Notes: generated by a model from the letters alone, not told the origin. 64,000 nucleotides of DNA from Desulfurivibrionaceae bacterium (GCA_030145275.1 JAQYVV010000002.1:124001-188000), one strand, 5' to 3'; counted from the first letter of the stretch, positions 33,661-42,917 are shown. Translations and numbers: made by a program.

Positions 33661-36294
33661 TTATACATGTTTTCTAAGCTCTTTAAAAAGCATATCAACA
33701 TCAATGGGCTTTGAAATATAGCCATCCATCCCCGCTTCAATAATTCTTTCTTTGTCACCCTTAATTGCGTGGGCGGTTTGCGCAATAATCGGGATGTGTC
33801 TTCCTGTGCCCTGTTCTGCCTCTCTTATTGCCTTGGTGGTTTCTATGCCGTCCATGACAGGCATTTGAATATCCATCAGGATCAGGTCAAATTTATTCTC
33901 CTTGAGAATATCCAGGGCTTCTTGGCCGTTATTGGCAACGCTTACCTGATGATTTTTATCTTCCAGGATGGCAATGGCCAACGTCTGGTTGATCAGATCA
34001 TCTTCTGCAAGTAAAATATGCAGTTTGTTCTCTTCTAGTAGATGGTGTGTCACTAAGGGACTGTTTTCTGCTTTGGACCTTTTTACCCCAATAACAGCCT
34101 GAATAGCACTACTCAGCTCCTGTAAAGCTACCGGCTTCATCAGGTAGGCCCCAATGCCCAGCTTTTTCGCAATAGAGGCATCTCCTCTATGCCCAGATGT
34201 GGCCAGCAAAATGATCGGGGTCTCTTCGTTTTTCGGATCCTTATCTATCTCTTCCACCAAAGTAAAAACGTCCATGCCAGATATCTGTATATCAACTATT
34301 ATAAGGTCGAATTGCCGCTCTTGGAGCTTTGATAAAGCTGCCTCACCTGAATGAGCCTGCTCAACTTCGCCAACGTGGTCGTGCAGCATTTCTGCTAATA
34401 CCTGTAAGCTGGAAAAATTATCATCAACAATTAAAACAGATAATTCCAAGAGTGTTGCCTGGGGTGCCATCTCAAGCAGGCTCTTGCCTGCATCTGCAAC
34501 GGCAAAAAAGGTATTGAAGGAAAAGGTAGATCCTTTGCCCAATTCACTTTCCACTAAAATCTTGCCACCCATAAGTTCGACAAGTTTAGCAGATATAGTA
34601 AGCCCAAGGCCGGTGCCCCCATATTTTCTTGTGGTTGAGCCATCGGCTTGGGAAAATGCCTTGAAAATAGTCCCAACTTTTTCTTGAGGAATGCCTATAC
34701 CGGTATCCTTCACCAGGAAGATAAGCTCAATTGTATCTGGATCTTGGCCTGGATCTCTTTCAGCAGCTTGGACCAAGATGCTAATTTCGCCATGCTTGGT
34801 GAACTTAATGGCATTGCCAATAAGGTTTATAAGTATCTGTCTTAATCTTCCCGGATCCCCAAGAAGATTTTCAGGTAAATTCTGACTAATTGAAACAATC
34901 ATCTCAAGGTTTTTTTCATGACATTTAATAGCCATGATTTTCGCACAGTCATTAACCAGGTTCTGCAAATTAAACTTGCTAGTCTCCAGTTCAAGTTTTT
35001 GAGCTTCGATTTTAGAAAAATCAAGAATGTTATTGATGATATCCAACAACCTTACTCCTGAACTTTCAATCAAAGTCAGGTATTCCTTCTGTTCAGGGGA
35101 CATCTCACTGTTCACCAGTATATTAGTAAAGCCAAGAATTCCATTCATGGGTGTCCTAATCTCATGACTCATATTGGCTAGAAACTCGCTTTTGATTCGG
35201 TTGGCTCGTATTATCTCATTCTGTTTGCGCTGTAGGTTATCCATCATGAGATTAAAATGGCTGGCAAGATCGCCAATTTCATCATTAGTGGTCAGCTTAG
35301 CTCTTGTACAAAAGGATTCCTTTTCAATTATCAAGGCAATCGTTTGGGTCAGTTCAGAAATTGGCTTTGTTATGGCGCGGCTGAATATGAGAGAAAGAAG
35401 TACGCCGCCAAGAGTGACAAATATTACAATTATCAGCATGACTTCAGCGATATGTGTTATTGGTCTGGAATATTCCCAGTCAGGTATGGCAAGTAAGACT
35501 TTCCAGTTTTTACTTGGCAGGGTAAGGGTTGAGACGGTACAGGTCTTACCAAGGATTGAAATGTGCTGGTGGAAAACGCTCGAGTCAGTAAACAGCTCCA
35601 TTAAATTTTCATGGTTTGTGGAAATTTTTGTAAGCGGCTGTGCGATATTTTCTTGGTCAGGGGAATAGATAACATTGCCAGCCCCATCGGTTATTATGGC
35701 AAAACTTTTGTCCGGCAAATTTATTGAATCAATCAGATCCTTAAAATTTTTTAAGGGGACAGTTACCCTTATGCTGCCAAAGTGTTCATCGAAATAATCG
35801 ACCAGATGTATGCCGAGCTCCAAGCCCATTTCTTGCAGGTCCTTGGAGTAGTGAGGGGTATGTATTAAAATCTCATTTTCTGTCTCGTGTAAATTAAGGT
35901 GGAAGGGGGCATTTGCATAATCTTTGTAATTAGTTGCCATTTTTCCATTAACAACTTTGATCTCCTCCCGGCCTGCTTCATTGAGATAACTAATCTTGGC
36001 GAAGGTGTTGCCGAATTCGATAAAATGCCTCTCTAAAGTGCCTGTGCTGAAAGTATTTCGATACCCTTCAATGGCATCAGCGGATGCGGCGATGTGGAGA
36101 TTGTCCTGTATCTCTTCAAGATAATTTTGAATATGTAATGCCAGAGATTTGTTGATTGCCAGAAGAGTATTACTCTGGCTCTGGTCCAGTCGTTTTTTTA
36201 TGATAAGATAACTTGTTGCCCCGATGGAACCAGCAACTATCAATACCAGCATGATCTGGGCAATAATTATTTTTGAGGAAATCCTTGTAAGCAT
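33661..36294 (-). CDS. Membrane hybrid histidine kinase with two receiver domains
   Basis: 877 residues. Membrane helices near 9-31 and 288-310 flank a periplasmic Cache-like sensor. HAMP (ITKPISELTQTIALI) is followed by HisKA (phospho-His in FLANMSHEIRTPMNG, about 380), HATPase_c (GTGLGLTISAKL), and two receiver domains (about 625-745 and 760-877; LIIVDIQISG and LILMDIQMPVMDG). No Hpt domain is seen, so a separate phosphotransfer protein is expected, or the kinase works by itself. The PstS-like gene ends 13 bases upstream, on the same strand, and probably supplies the ligand-binding protein. Confidence 0.95.
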   Translation of the reverse strand: MLTRISSKIIIAQIMLVLIVAGSIGATSYLIIKKRLDQSQSNTLLAINKSLALHIQNYLEEIQDNLHIAASADAIEGYRNTFSTGTLERHFIEFGNTFAKISYLNEAGREEIKVVNGKMATNYKDYANAPFHLNLHETENEILIHTPHYSKDLQEMGLELGIHLVDYFDEHFGSIRVTVPLKNFKDLIDSINLPDKSFAIITDGAGNVIYSPDQENIAQPLTKISTNHENLMELFTDSSVFHQHISILGKTCTVSTLTLPSKNWKVLLAIPDWEYSRPITHIAEVMLIIVIFVTLGGVLLSLIFSRAITKPISELTQTIALIIEKESFCTRAKLTTNDEIGDLASHFNLMMDNLQRKQNEIIRANRIKSEFLANMSHEIRTPMNGILGFTNILVNSEMSPEQKEYLTLIESSGVRLLDIINNILDFSKIEAQKLELETSKFNLQNLVNDCAKIMAIKCHEKNLEMIVSISQNLPENLLGDPGRLRQILINLIGNAIKFTKHGEISILVQAAERDPGQDPDTIELIFLVKDTGIGIPQEKVGTIFKAFSQADGSTTRKYGGTGLGLTISAKLVELMGGKILVESELGKGSTFSFNTFFAVADAGKSLLEMAPQATLLELSVLIVDDNFSSLQVLAEMLHDHVGEVEQAHSGEAALSKLQERQFDLIIVDIQISGMDVFTLVEEIDKDPKNEETPIILLATSGHRGDASIAKKLGIGAYLMKPVALQELSSAIQAVIGVKRSKAENSPLVTHHLLEENKLHILLAEDDLINQTLAIAILEDKNHQVSVANNGQEALDILKENKFDLILMDIQMPVMDGIETTKAIREAEQGTGRHIPIIAQTAHAIKGDKERIIEAGMDGYISKPIDVDMLFKELRKHV

Positions 36295-36307
36295 AGGTGG
36301 CTGATCT

Positions 36308-37135
36308 CTAATTTTGCCTATCGATTTGGATTACCCCGAAATCTTCCATTATTATTTTAGCGGCTGGGCTGAATAGGTACTCAATGAATTGAGCCGCAAT
36401 TCCGGATGGTTCTCCTTTGGAGACGATGCATAAACAATTAATAAAGGGGTAGGCCGGATCGGACGATGTGAGGCCATTAACATTGAGGATATTTACCTCT
36501 TCATGTTGCACCGCAGGTAAGGAGAAAAAGCCGATGGTGTATTTATGCTTAGAAATTGCCCTAAGAGAATCTGTCACAGAGAAATAAACTTTTGCCTGGG
36601 AGGTTTTCGGGAAACCCGGCAGTGCCTTCAGCAATATCTTGCGGGAGGAATCGTCCGCCTCGCGTTCCAAGGGGTATATTTTGTGATCCGCTCCTCCTAA
36701 ATCTTTCCAATTGTGAATTTTTTCCCTGAAGATCCCGATGATATCGGCGGAATTAATATTGGTGACTTCGCTTGTGGCCTTACTGGTGGCAAATACGATC
36801 GGCGAATGGGCAAACTGGATCTCTATCAAACCGGGGCTTTCATTTTCTCGTAATGGGCGGGCGGTACGGGCCAAGTCGGTTTTTCCGGCAATGAGGGCCC
36901 TGATGCCGCCAGTTGAGCCGATGCTGGGCGGAACGACAAGGTGGATAGCGCCATTGGTTGATTTTTCAAAATCTTCCCCTAGTATTTTCAGTAACTTTTC
37001 ACTATCGCCAGTCCCTCTGATAAGTAGTTCTTGGCTGGCAATGCAGATTGAGTTGCTTAAGAAAAGTATGGCAATGATTAGAATGCTGACAGGCAGGCAG
37101 GTTTTGATTTTCTTCTTCGTTTTGATGATGCTCAT
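36308..37135 (-). CDS. Periplasmic PstS-like substrate-binding protein
   Basis: 275 residues. A signal peptide (about 14-34, with ISICIAS-like end) precedes a type II periplasmic-binding fold of the PBP-like/PstS group: LLIRGTGDSEKLLKILGEDF, then PPSIGSTGGIRALIAGKTDLA, the anion-binding region (SxGS/T). No transporter genes accompany it. It is followed by a hybrid kinase after 13 bases, so it more likely presents a ligand, perhaps phosphate or another oxyanion, to that sensor. Ligand identity is inference. Confidence 0.88.
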   Translation of the reverse strand: MSIIKTKKKIKTCLPVSILIIAILFLSNSICIASQELLIRGTGDSEKLLKILGEDFEKSTNGAIHLVVPPSIGSTGGIRALIAGKTDLARTARPLRENESPGLIEIQFAHSPIVFATSKATSEVTNINSADIIGIFREKIHNWKDLGGADHKIYPLEREADDSSRKILLKALPGFPKTSQAKVYFSVTDSLRAISKHKYTIGFFSLPAVQHEEVNILNVNGLTSSDPAYPFINCLCIVSKGEPSGIAAQFIEYLFSPAAKIIMEDFGVIQIDRQN

Positions 37136-37431
37136 GGACGTTTTCCTTGTAATATGTGCTAAGAAAGTTCGGCGCCGGGGTGAAGGGCCTTCATTGTTTG
37201 TTGCGGCTGAACAACCTGTCCCATCGATGTTGTTTCCTCCAAGTTATCTTTGTGTAGTGTGTGGCTGAGCTCGATTATAGCCTGCGCCTCAAGACCAATC
37301 AACTGGAAATGCGTTTTTTTTCTTGGTTTTTTTTGAAGCACTGATTTATGGTAAATTCATCATTTGGCTAAAATGTTTAATCTTTAACTGAGCAAGCAAA
37401 AGAATCATTCCAATAAACAACAATATACAAA
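37136..37431. other. Intergenic region upstream of the PstS-like gene
   Basis: 296 bases between the divergent PstS-like gene and the PAS fragment. A minus frame from GTG 37341 (60 residues, hydrophilic) is open but has no clear Shine-Dalgarno and is not accepted. Runs of T near 37317-37335 are notable. No promoter was picked. Confidence 0.5.
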
Positions 37432-37893
37432 ATGACTCCACTGGATAACGAGACAAGAATATTAGAACTTGAGCAGGAAAATGCAAAATTGCGCCAAGAG
37501 ATAGATGATAGAAAACTGCTTGGGGAATCATTACAAGTGTATGAGCATATTGTTTCTTCGCCCCAGTATCCCAAGTCTTTCGTGGATAAAAATTATGTAT
37601 ATCGGGCGGTGAACTCGGCCTTTTGTGAGTTCTTCGGCAAACAGCGCGGTGATGTGGTCGGGCGTAATGTCGCATATATCCTTGGTGAGGAGATGTTTCA
37701 GGGGGTGGCTAAAGACTATCTGGACAAATCTTTTGCTGGGGAACAGGTGTGTTACGATACCTGGTTTGAGTATTCGGAAAGGGGCCGACGGTACATGAAT
37801 GTACATTATTACCCTTTCGTAGATGATGAAGGGGTGGCGCTCGGCACCGTTGTTAGTTGTCATGGCGCTGGAGGCGGCAGAGCTGTCGGATAG
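37432..37893 (+). pseudogene. PAS-domain protein, truncated by fusion to an M48 remnant
   Basis: 153 residues. A short coiled coil (TRILELEQENAKLRQEID) precedes one PAS domain (about 28-145: YPKSFVDKNYVYRAVNSAF, DVVGRNVAYILGEE). The PAS domain breaks off at LGTVVSCH, where such proteins normally continue into an output module (GHVVSVRDITER-like). The following GAGGGRAVG comes from the M48 remnant read in another frame. This points to a deletion that joined a signalling gene to a protease gene. It might still be translated as a PAS-only protein. Confidence 0.65.
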
Positions 37894-38248
37894 CCAAAAC
37901 AAGATTGCCACAGGTGCAAGCAAGTATCAGCAGAGGTTGAAGAAACTAACGGACAAACACCTTAAGCAGGATGGTTATCTTTTTAACTTCAAGGTGTATG
38001 AAGCCGCCGAGATAAATGCCTTTGCCATGGCTGACGGCACAATCCGCATGTACAGCGGCCTAATGGACATGATGGATGACGCTGAACTTGTTTTTGTCAT
38101 TGGTCACGAGATGGGGCATGTGGTGAAGGAACATATCCGCAAAAAGATACGACTTTCATATGCCACCTTGGGCCGCAATCATTCTTTCTTATCAAGCCAT
38201 CCAGCTCCAGACAAGAGGGCGGAACGCCTGGCGCTGAAACTCCAATAG
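37862..38248 (+). pseudogene. M48 metalloprotease remnant (LoiP/YggG-like), deleted
   Basis: About 128 residues. It matches the LoiP/YggG type of periplasmic zinc protease: SKYQQRLKKLTDKH, EINAFAMADGTIRMYSGLMD and the zinc motif VIGHEMGHV. After RKKIRLSYATLG it jumps directly to NHSFLSSHPAPDKRAERL, the C-terminal signature. The stretch in between, roughly 80 residues with the third zinc ligand (ESEAD), is missing, as is the signal peptide. The reading frame is kept, but the enzyme cannot be active. The 5' end overlaps the PAS fragment in another frame. Confidence 0.8.
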
Positions 38249-38252
38249 ATAG

Positions 38253-38492
38253 ATGGCGACAGAATCAAAGAATTTTTTAGAAACTATTCCCCTGGGAATG
38301 ATTATAATCATGTGTTTGAGCATAGGGCTTGCACCTTTCGCTCCACCCCATATCGTAGAGAAATTACAGATGCTAGTGGGTGGGGAACTGGTCAAACCGA
38401 TGGACTGGTTTGATCTTTTGCTGCATGGAACGCCTTGGATTTTGCTGATTATTAAACTGTTATATATTACGCCCCCTTTATTCCAGAGGTAA
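38253..38492 (+). CDS. Small two-helix membrane protein (RND-transporter-annotated family)
   Basis: 79 residues. A hydrophobic helix near 13-30 (IPLGMIIIMCLSIGLAPF) and another near 60-75 (PWILLIIKLLYI) flank HIVEKLQMLVGGELVKPMDW. Similar 70-80 residue proteins are widespread in Desulfobacterota and often labelled RND transporter because of their neighbours; no transport function is shown. It starts four bases after the M48 remnant and converges on the barrel gene at 38500. Confidence 0.75.
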   Translation: MATESKNFLETIPLGMIIIMCLSIGLAPFAPPHIVEKLQMLVGGELVKPMDWFDLLLHGTPWILLIIKLLYITPPLFQR

Positions 38493-38499
38493 TAATCCA

Positions 38500-39825
38500 T
38501 CAGAAAAAGTATCTCAACCGGACTCCCACTTTGTTAGAATTCGTCTTCTCGCCGTATTCCGAGTAATAGCCACCATTTAAAATTGAAAGACGCAGGCGCA
38601 TCTCCCAATTTGTAAAACCTGTATAAACTGCCTCTGGAGTTATGGAATAACTGCGGTCGTCAAGATTGATGATGGTGGTGATTCCAGGAGTAAAATAGAG
38701 GAGCTCAAATGGCTCCTTCTGGGTTACTTTGGCGTAGAGGTAATTACGGCCCGCCTGGGGTTTGCTATAGCCAGCCTGGGCCACACTTGATGCTTTTTGA
38801 AAAAGCGTATCATCTCCATTGCCGTCAAACTGGCTTTGGGCATCTGTGACCAGCTGGAAGTAACGGGCCAGTTCCGCCTCACTATAGCCGTCATTATTGT
38901 GGTAATACTCAACAATAGTGGTGATGTCATTTTCGCTTAGATATCGTAATCCAAGGAGGTAGCTGCTCTCTGAAGATTCTCTTTTGTACATCGAACCATC
39001 AGTTGCAAGGACTTGAGTGCTCTGTTCAGGAACGTAGGCAAATTCTGCGTGGATCTCAAAATTAGTTGCCATATTCCTGGAAAAATCAAGACCGTAACGA
39101 GTGGATCTGCTGTTGCCGGTGAACCAGATAAGATCAATATCCGTGTCCCGGTACAAAAGATAGAGTTTTGCTGCCAGATTAATATTGTTGTCCTGGCCAA
39201 AATCTTCATTTACCCCCTGCCAGACGGGAAGGGCCACCGTGGTTAAGGCCGCTGTCTGTAGTGGCCCCGAAAAACTCTTTATCAGGTCAAGTCCGGCGCC
39301 AATATATCCTTCCAGGGCCTCTTCCGGGTTGTTTGGGTCTTTAGGTCGATCAATGAAGCCCACAGGGTTCCAGGCATATCCCTTGCCCCATTTGAACATT
39401 TTTTTGCCCAGATCAATTGTTGCAAGCGGCGTTGGTTTAATGCTGGCATAGGCAGAATAGATATCAGCGTTGTCGCTCCAGCCTGTTTGATCCTGCTGTG
39501 CATTAGCCTGCACGAGCCAGTTGAAGTCCACCATTCCCTTGTTGAAATTTCCCTCCAGTTGCAGGGTGGAGTTCAATCGGTCAAGGTTAGAGCGGGGATC
39601 TTTATAGTAATTCAGGCGAGCGGCCGCTCCATCATTGTTGATATCGATGCGCTCATATTTTACCTCTGCGTAGCCACCACACTCAAAACTCTTTTTCTCG
39701 AATTCATCTAAATCAAAGCTATACTCATCAGCGCCCCAAGAGATTCCTACAGGGAACAGAAAGATGGAAAATAAAGTACAGGAGCAGACTGCGGAAGATA
39801 GATTTCGCAGGAAAAGTATGTTCAT
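38500..39825 (-). CDS. Outer-membrane beta-barrel protein
   Basis: 441 residues. A signal peptide (ending SWGA near 31) is followed by alternating amphipathic strands rich in Tyr, Asn and Asp. The chain ends in VGVRLRYFF, the aromatic C-terminus recognised by the BAM complex. It is of the type found beside LolA-like proteins and MMPL or FtsX exporters (alginate/porin-like, DUF1302-like). It follows the LolA-like gene on the same strand after a family-A element (39870-40026). A role as the outer-membrane end of an envelope lipid or lipoprotein route is inferred from context. Confidence 0.85.
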   Translation of the reverse strand: MNILFLRNLSSAVCSCTLFSIFLFPVGISWGADEYSFDLDEFEKKSFECGGYAEVKYERIDINNDGAAARLNYYKDPRSNLDRLNSTLQLEGNFNKGMVDFNWLVQANAQQDQTGWSDNADIYSAYASIKPTPLATIDLGKKMFKWGKGYAWNPVGFIDRPKDPNNPEEALEGYIGAGLDLIKSFSGPLQTAALTTVALPVWQGVNEDFGQDNNINLAAKLYLLYRDTDIDLIWFTGNSRSTRYGLDFSRNMATNFEIHAEFAYVPEQSTQVLATDGSMYKRESSESSYLLGLRYLSENDITTIVEYYHNNDGYSEAELARYFQLVTDAQSQFDGNGDDTLFQKASSVAQAGYSKPQAGRNYLYAKVTQKEPFELLYFTPGITTIINLDDRSYSITPEAVYTGFTNWEMRLRLSILNGGYYSEYGEKTNSNKVGVRLRYFF

Positions 39826-39869
39826 CGTATATTCACCGTAATATCGAAGATGGCTATAGTCGCCGAGAT

Positions 39870-40026
39870 GTAACTGTTCTGATGTGCCCCAGGTGTGCGT
39901 GAACAGGTCGTTCAGCAGATAAGCGAACCAAGTGAGACTTCGATACTTCTGTATGCTGGACGGCCTGTTCGCACCCCAAGGGTACTTCCGTTGGGCGCGC
40001 GCAGATGGGGTGCAGCGGGACAGTTA
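39870..40026. repeat. Family A palindromic element, copy A5
   Basis: From GTAACTGTTCTGATGTGCCC (39870) to CAGCGGGACAGTTAC (40026). Inner arms GAACAGGTCGTTCAGCA (from 39901) and TGCTGGACGGCCTGTTC (to 39970) pair with two G-T wobbles. It contains CAGATAAGCGAAC and GTGAGACTTCG. It lies between the LolA-like gene and the barrel gene. Confidence 0.85.
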
Positions 40027-40030
40027 CTGT

Positions 40031-40771
40031 TCATCGTAGTTCTTCAACGCGGGGTAGATAATTAAGGGAGAAAACCTCATCGGCCAGCTCTTTTTTCTTT
40101 ATTTTGGCATAGATCATCACCGATTTATAACCTTTGTAAAGAGGACTGTCCGTTTCCAGTACAGATGGTCTTTTGAGTCCATCTCCAAAATCTTTCGGCT
40201 CTTTGTAATAGAGGGTCTTGATCAACATGCCGGAGGCTGCAAAACACTCAATGGTGGTGGGGACCTGGGTCTCTTTATCTACCCACATCTTTAGGCTGTC
40301 ATAAGCGACAGAATTAGTTTTGGCCTTGAGGTTGAGGAGGTATTGCTCTCCTTCGTCAACGACATTTACAGCCTCGTATTCAGCGCCGTAATCCAGGCGG
40401 AGAATGTCAGAATTGTTAAAAACGCCCCCGACCACTGACTGCAGACTGGTGATTCTGATGGGTTTACCGACATTTGGAATATAGAGCCACATATTGTCAT
40501 TTAGCCGCAGAGTGGATCGCCCTTTTTCACTTGCCGGTGAGAGAAAAAGAGCCACCATTTTGTCTTGCCCCTTTTTGACCGAATAGAGGACAAACTCCTT
40601 TTTGCTGCCGTCTGGTTCGACGTTTATCAGTTTCCTGTACATTTCATAGGACTCAGGCTGCAGGTTTTTATCAACCTGCTTCAGGATCGCATTGCCGTCA
40701 AGGGCGAGGGCCATCGCCGGTATGAGAAGGGAGAGGGCTAGATATATCAAAACGGTAAATTTATGCTTCAT
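40031..40771 (-). CDS. LolA-like outer-membrane lipoprotein-sorting protein
   Basis: 246 residues from ATG 40771, chosen because AAGGAG lies seven bases upstream; the frame could start at 40813. A signal peptide (KHKFTVLIYLALSLLIPAMA) is followed by the LolA-like fold with YEMYRKLINVEPDGSKKEF, LRLNDNMWLYIPNVGKPIRI and DILRLDYGAEY, typical of the group next to exporters. Such proteins carry lipid or lipoprotein across the periplasm. It lies downstream of the FtsX-like permease and ATPase and upstream of the barrel, which together would form a complete inner-to-outer membrane path. Confidence 0.88.
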   Translation of the reverse strand: MKHKFTVLIYLALSLLIPAMALALDGNAILKQVDKNLQPESYEMYRKLINVEPDGSKKEFVLYSVKKGQDKMVALFLSPASEKGRSTLRLNDNMWLYIPNVGKPIRITSLQSVVGGVFNNSDILRLDYGAEYEAVNVVDEGEQYLLNLKAKTNSVAYDSLKMWVDKETQVPTTIECFAASGMLIKTLYYKEPKDFGDGLKRPSVLETDSPLYKGYKSVMIYAKIKKKELADEVFSLNYLPRVEELR

Positions 40772-40809
40772 GGTTATTCTCCTTGGAGGACTTGATTTCA
40801 AATAAAGAT

Positions 40810-40930
40810 ACAAGATGAAAGATGAAAGATGAAAGTAAAAGACGGAAGACTCAAATTAGGTAATTGTAAGGGTCTCCCCTTTCAACTTTCAACTCGCATC
40901 TTTCAACTAGCAGTTCTCATCTTTCAACTC
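40810..40930. repeat. Inverted AAGATGAAAGATG / CATCTTTCAAC repeats
   Basis: A left arm with three tandem GATGAAA units (about 40811-40834) faces right arms CTTTCAACTTTCAACTCGC, CATCTTTCAACTAGC and CATCTTTCAACTCGC (about 40879-40930). The sequence resembles the 33-bp ends of the cassette at 45539-45985, but only about 45 bases lie between and no gene is present. It separates the permease gene from the LolA-like gene. Confidence 0.7.
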
Positions 40931-40938
40931 GCTCTTAA

Positions 40939-42183
40939 TCACACATGTCGGAGGGCCTCAATCGGGTCCATTTTTGCGGCTTTATAGGCAGGTTGCAAAC
41001 TTGCGAGAACCGCTATGCCAATGACCACCAGCACAACGCTGATCACATCATTTGCGCCAATGCTTGGTGAGAGCATCAGGCCTTTCTGCCTGCCGAAATC
41101 AAAGCTGATTTGCGAAATATTCATCATATTGATGGCAACGAGGCTTATTGCGGTACCAATTGATGTACCTAAGATACCCAGTAAAAAACCTTCGGTAATA
41201 AACAGGCCTAATATCTTGCTGGGTAAGGTGCCCATGGCAGAGATGGTGCCGATTTCATTAATTCGTTCGTACACCGCCATTATCATGACGTTCATGATAC
41301 TTACCAGAACAATGGCCACCAACATGATTTTTATAAAGAACGTCATAAGGTCAATCATCTTGGCGATATTAAAAAATGGCGAGAGTTTTTCCCAGGTGTG
41401 GACCTCAAAAACGGGTTTGTCCTGTTTGTTCAATATGGATTCAAACTGTGATTTCAGGCGGGAGAAAACTTCTGGGAGCTGGTCTATGTCTTTGAGACGG
41501 ATTGCCACCTCGCTAACTTCTGCGCCATCAATTCGAAGCAGGGCCTTAGCATCTTCCAGATGAATCATGCCGTCGCGACCACCGGGACCGGAAATTCCCT
41601 CAAGAATACCGCGCACCATAAAATTTTGACCATTTACAGAACCATCTTTGTTGTTGGCAATCAGGACTATTCCATCTCCGACTTTTACTTTTAGTCCTTT
41701 GGCAAGCAATTCCGGGACGAGAATCTCTCCCTGCTTGATGAGGCCGTCTTTTTGCCCGTCGATAATACGTTCAGTTAACAAAGGGGCGGTTTTCATCTCT
41801 TGGGAGGGCAGTACAGCATTCAGCCTGATGTTTGTTGTTTCAGAAAAGTTGCTGAACATGGCTCCTAGTTTTATCCGCATGGAATATGATTCTACGGCTT
41901 CTTCTTTGGCAAGGATTTGTTTAATTTTGTTTATCTGTTTAGCCGTAAGGTTTCGGTTTAAAGGAAGGCTGTCAATTGAGGCAAGGTAGCCCTTTTTATG
42001 GATCTGGATATGGCCCAGCATGGAGTCGGTAATCTGACCAACCATCATCCCTTTAAAGGAGCCGGACACCGAAATAAACAGCAGAACCGCAACCACGCCC
42101 AAAGATATGAGCATCGAGGTCAAAAAAGTTCGGCGCTTATAGCGTCTAAGGTTACGGGCGGCAAGTTTTAGAATATTAAGCAT
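40939..42183 (-). CDS. FtsX/MacB-type ABC transporter permease
   Basis: 414 residues from ATG 42183, which has AGGAGGAG upstream and overlaps the end of the ATPase gene by eight bases (ATGCTTAA). One N-terminal membrane helix (about 16-40), a large periplasmic MacB-like domain, then three C-terminal helices (about 270-295, 320-345, 370-395), the FtsX layout. LolE/LolC and MacB belong here and move lipoproteins or other envelope substrates mechanically. The LolA-like and barrel genes downstream favour export of a lipid or lipoprotein. Confidence 0.92.
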   Translation of the reverse strand: MLNILKLAARNLRRYKRRTFLTSMLISLGVVAVLLFISVSGSFKGMMVGQITDSMLGHIQIHKKGYLASIDSLPLNRNLTAKQINKIKQILAKEEAVESYSMRIKLGAMFSNFSETTNIRLNAVLPSQEMKTAPLLTERIIDGQKDGLIKQGEILVPELLAKGLKVKVGDGIVLIANNKDGSVNGQNFMVRGILEGISGPGGRDGMIHLEDAKALLRIDGAEVSEVAIRLKDIDQLPEVFSRLKSQFESILNKQDKPVFEVHTWEKLSPFFNIAKMIDLMTFFIKIMLVAIVLVSIMNVMIMAVYERINEIGTISAMGTLPSKILGLFITEGFLLGILGTSIGTAISLVAINMMNISQISFDFGRQKGLMLSPSIGANDVISVVLVVIGIAVLASLQPAYKAAKMDPIEALRHV

Positions 42184-42880
42184 GGTCTCCTCCTGCAATT
42201 GTCTGATTTTTCAGCAGCTTGCCGTCTTCGAGGGTAAAGGTTATTTCGACATTTTTAACAATTTTTGGATCATGGGTGGAAAAGACAAAGGTTGTCTTAA
42301 ACTCATCCCGCATTTTTTGCATCAGGCCAATAATTTTGTTGGCAGTTTCCCGGTCAAGGTTGGCGGTGGGTTCGTCAGCAAGGACCAGCTTTGCATTGGT
42401 GACCAAAGCCCTTGCCACCGCGACCCGCTGTTTCTGGCCGCCGGATATCTGGCGTGGGTATTTATCGCCCTGGTCGCCCATGCCAACGGCATCCAGCATT
42501 TCCATGACCCTCTTCTTGCGTTTGTCCTTGGGCCAGTTCTGTACCATCAGCAAAGGGTATTCGATATTTTCAAATACGGTGAGTACCGGAATCAAGTTGA
42601 AATCTTGAAAAACAAAACCTAAGTGTTCGCCGCGAAAGAGGGCGGCCTCTTTTCTGTTTAGATTGGTGATCTCTTGACCTGCAACCTGGAGGGTCCCTTT
42701 TGTTGGTGGATCCAGGCAGCCAATCATGTTCAGCAGAGTGGATTTACCACTACCGGACGGGCCGATAAAAGAGACGAATGAAGCCGGTTCAATTGTAAAA
42801 TCTACCCCTTGAATGGCGTTCACGGTTATGTCCCCGGCAATATAGGTTTTCTCAAGGTTTTTGGCTATAATCAATGACAT
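42176..42880 (-). CDS. ABC transporter ATP-binding protein (LolD/MacB type)
   Basis: 234 residues. Walker A GPSGSGKSTLL (about 40-50), Q-loop VFQDFNL, signature ISGGQKQRVA (about 144-153), Walker B LVLADEPTA and the switch His in FVFSTHDP are all intact. It closely follows the MacB/LolD subgroup, which pairs with FtsX-like permeases rather than classical importers. First gene of the export operon. Confidence 0.97.
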   Translation of the reverse strand: MSLIIAKNLEKTYIAGDITVNAIQGVDFTIEPASFVSFIGPSGSGKSTLLNMIGCLDPPTKGTLQVAGQEITNLNRKEAALFRGEHLGFVFQDFNLIPVLTVFENIEYPLLMVQNWPKDKRKKRVMEMLDAVGMGDQGDKYPRQISGGQKQRVAVARALVTNAKLVLADEPTANLDRETANKIIGLMQKMRDEFKTTFVFSTHDPKIVKNVEITFTLEDGKLLKNQTIAGGDHA

Positions 42881-42917
42881 CTGCTACTCCTGTTTTGATT
42901 TCTAATATGGGAAATGC

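Noticed and set aside
37159-37341. Minus-strand 60-residue frame upstream of the PstS-like gene
   Set aside because: GTG start without Shine-Dalgarno and no recognisable family; it could be a leader peptide, but there is no support.
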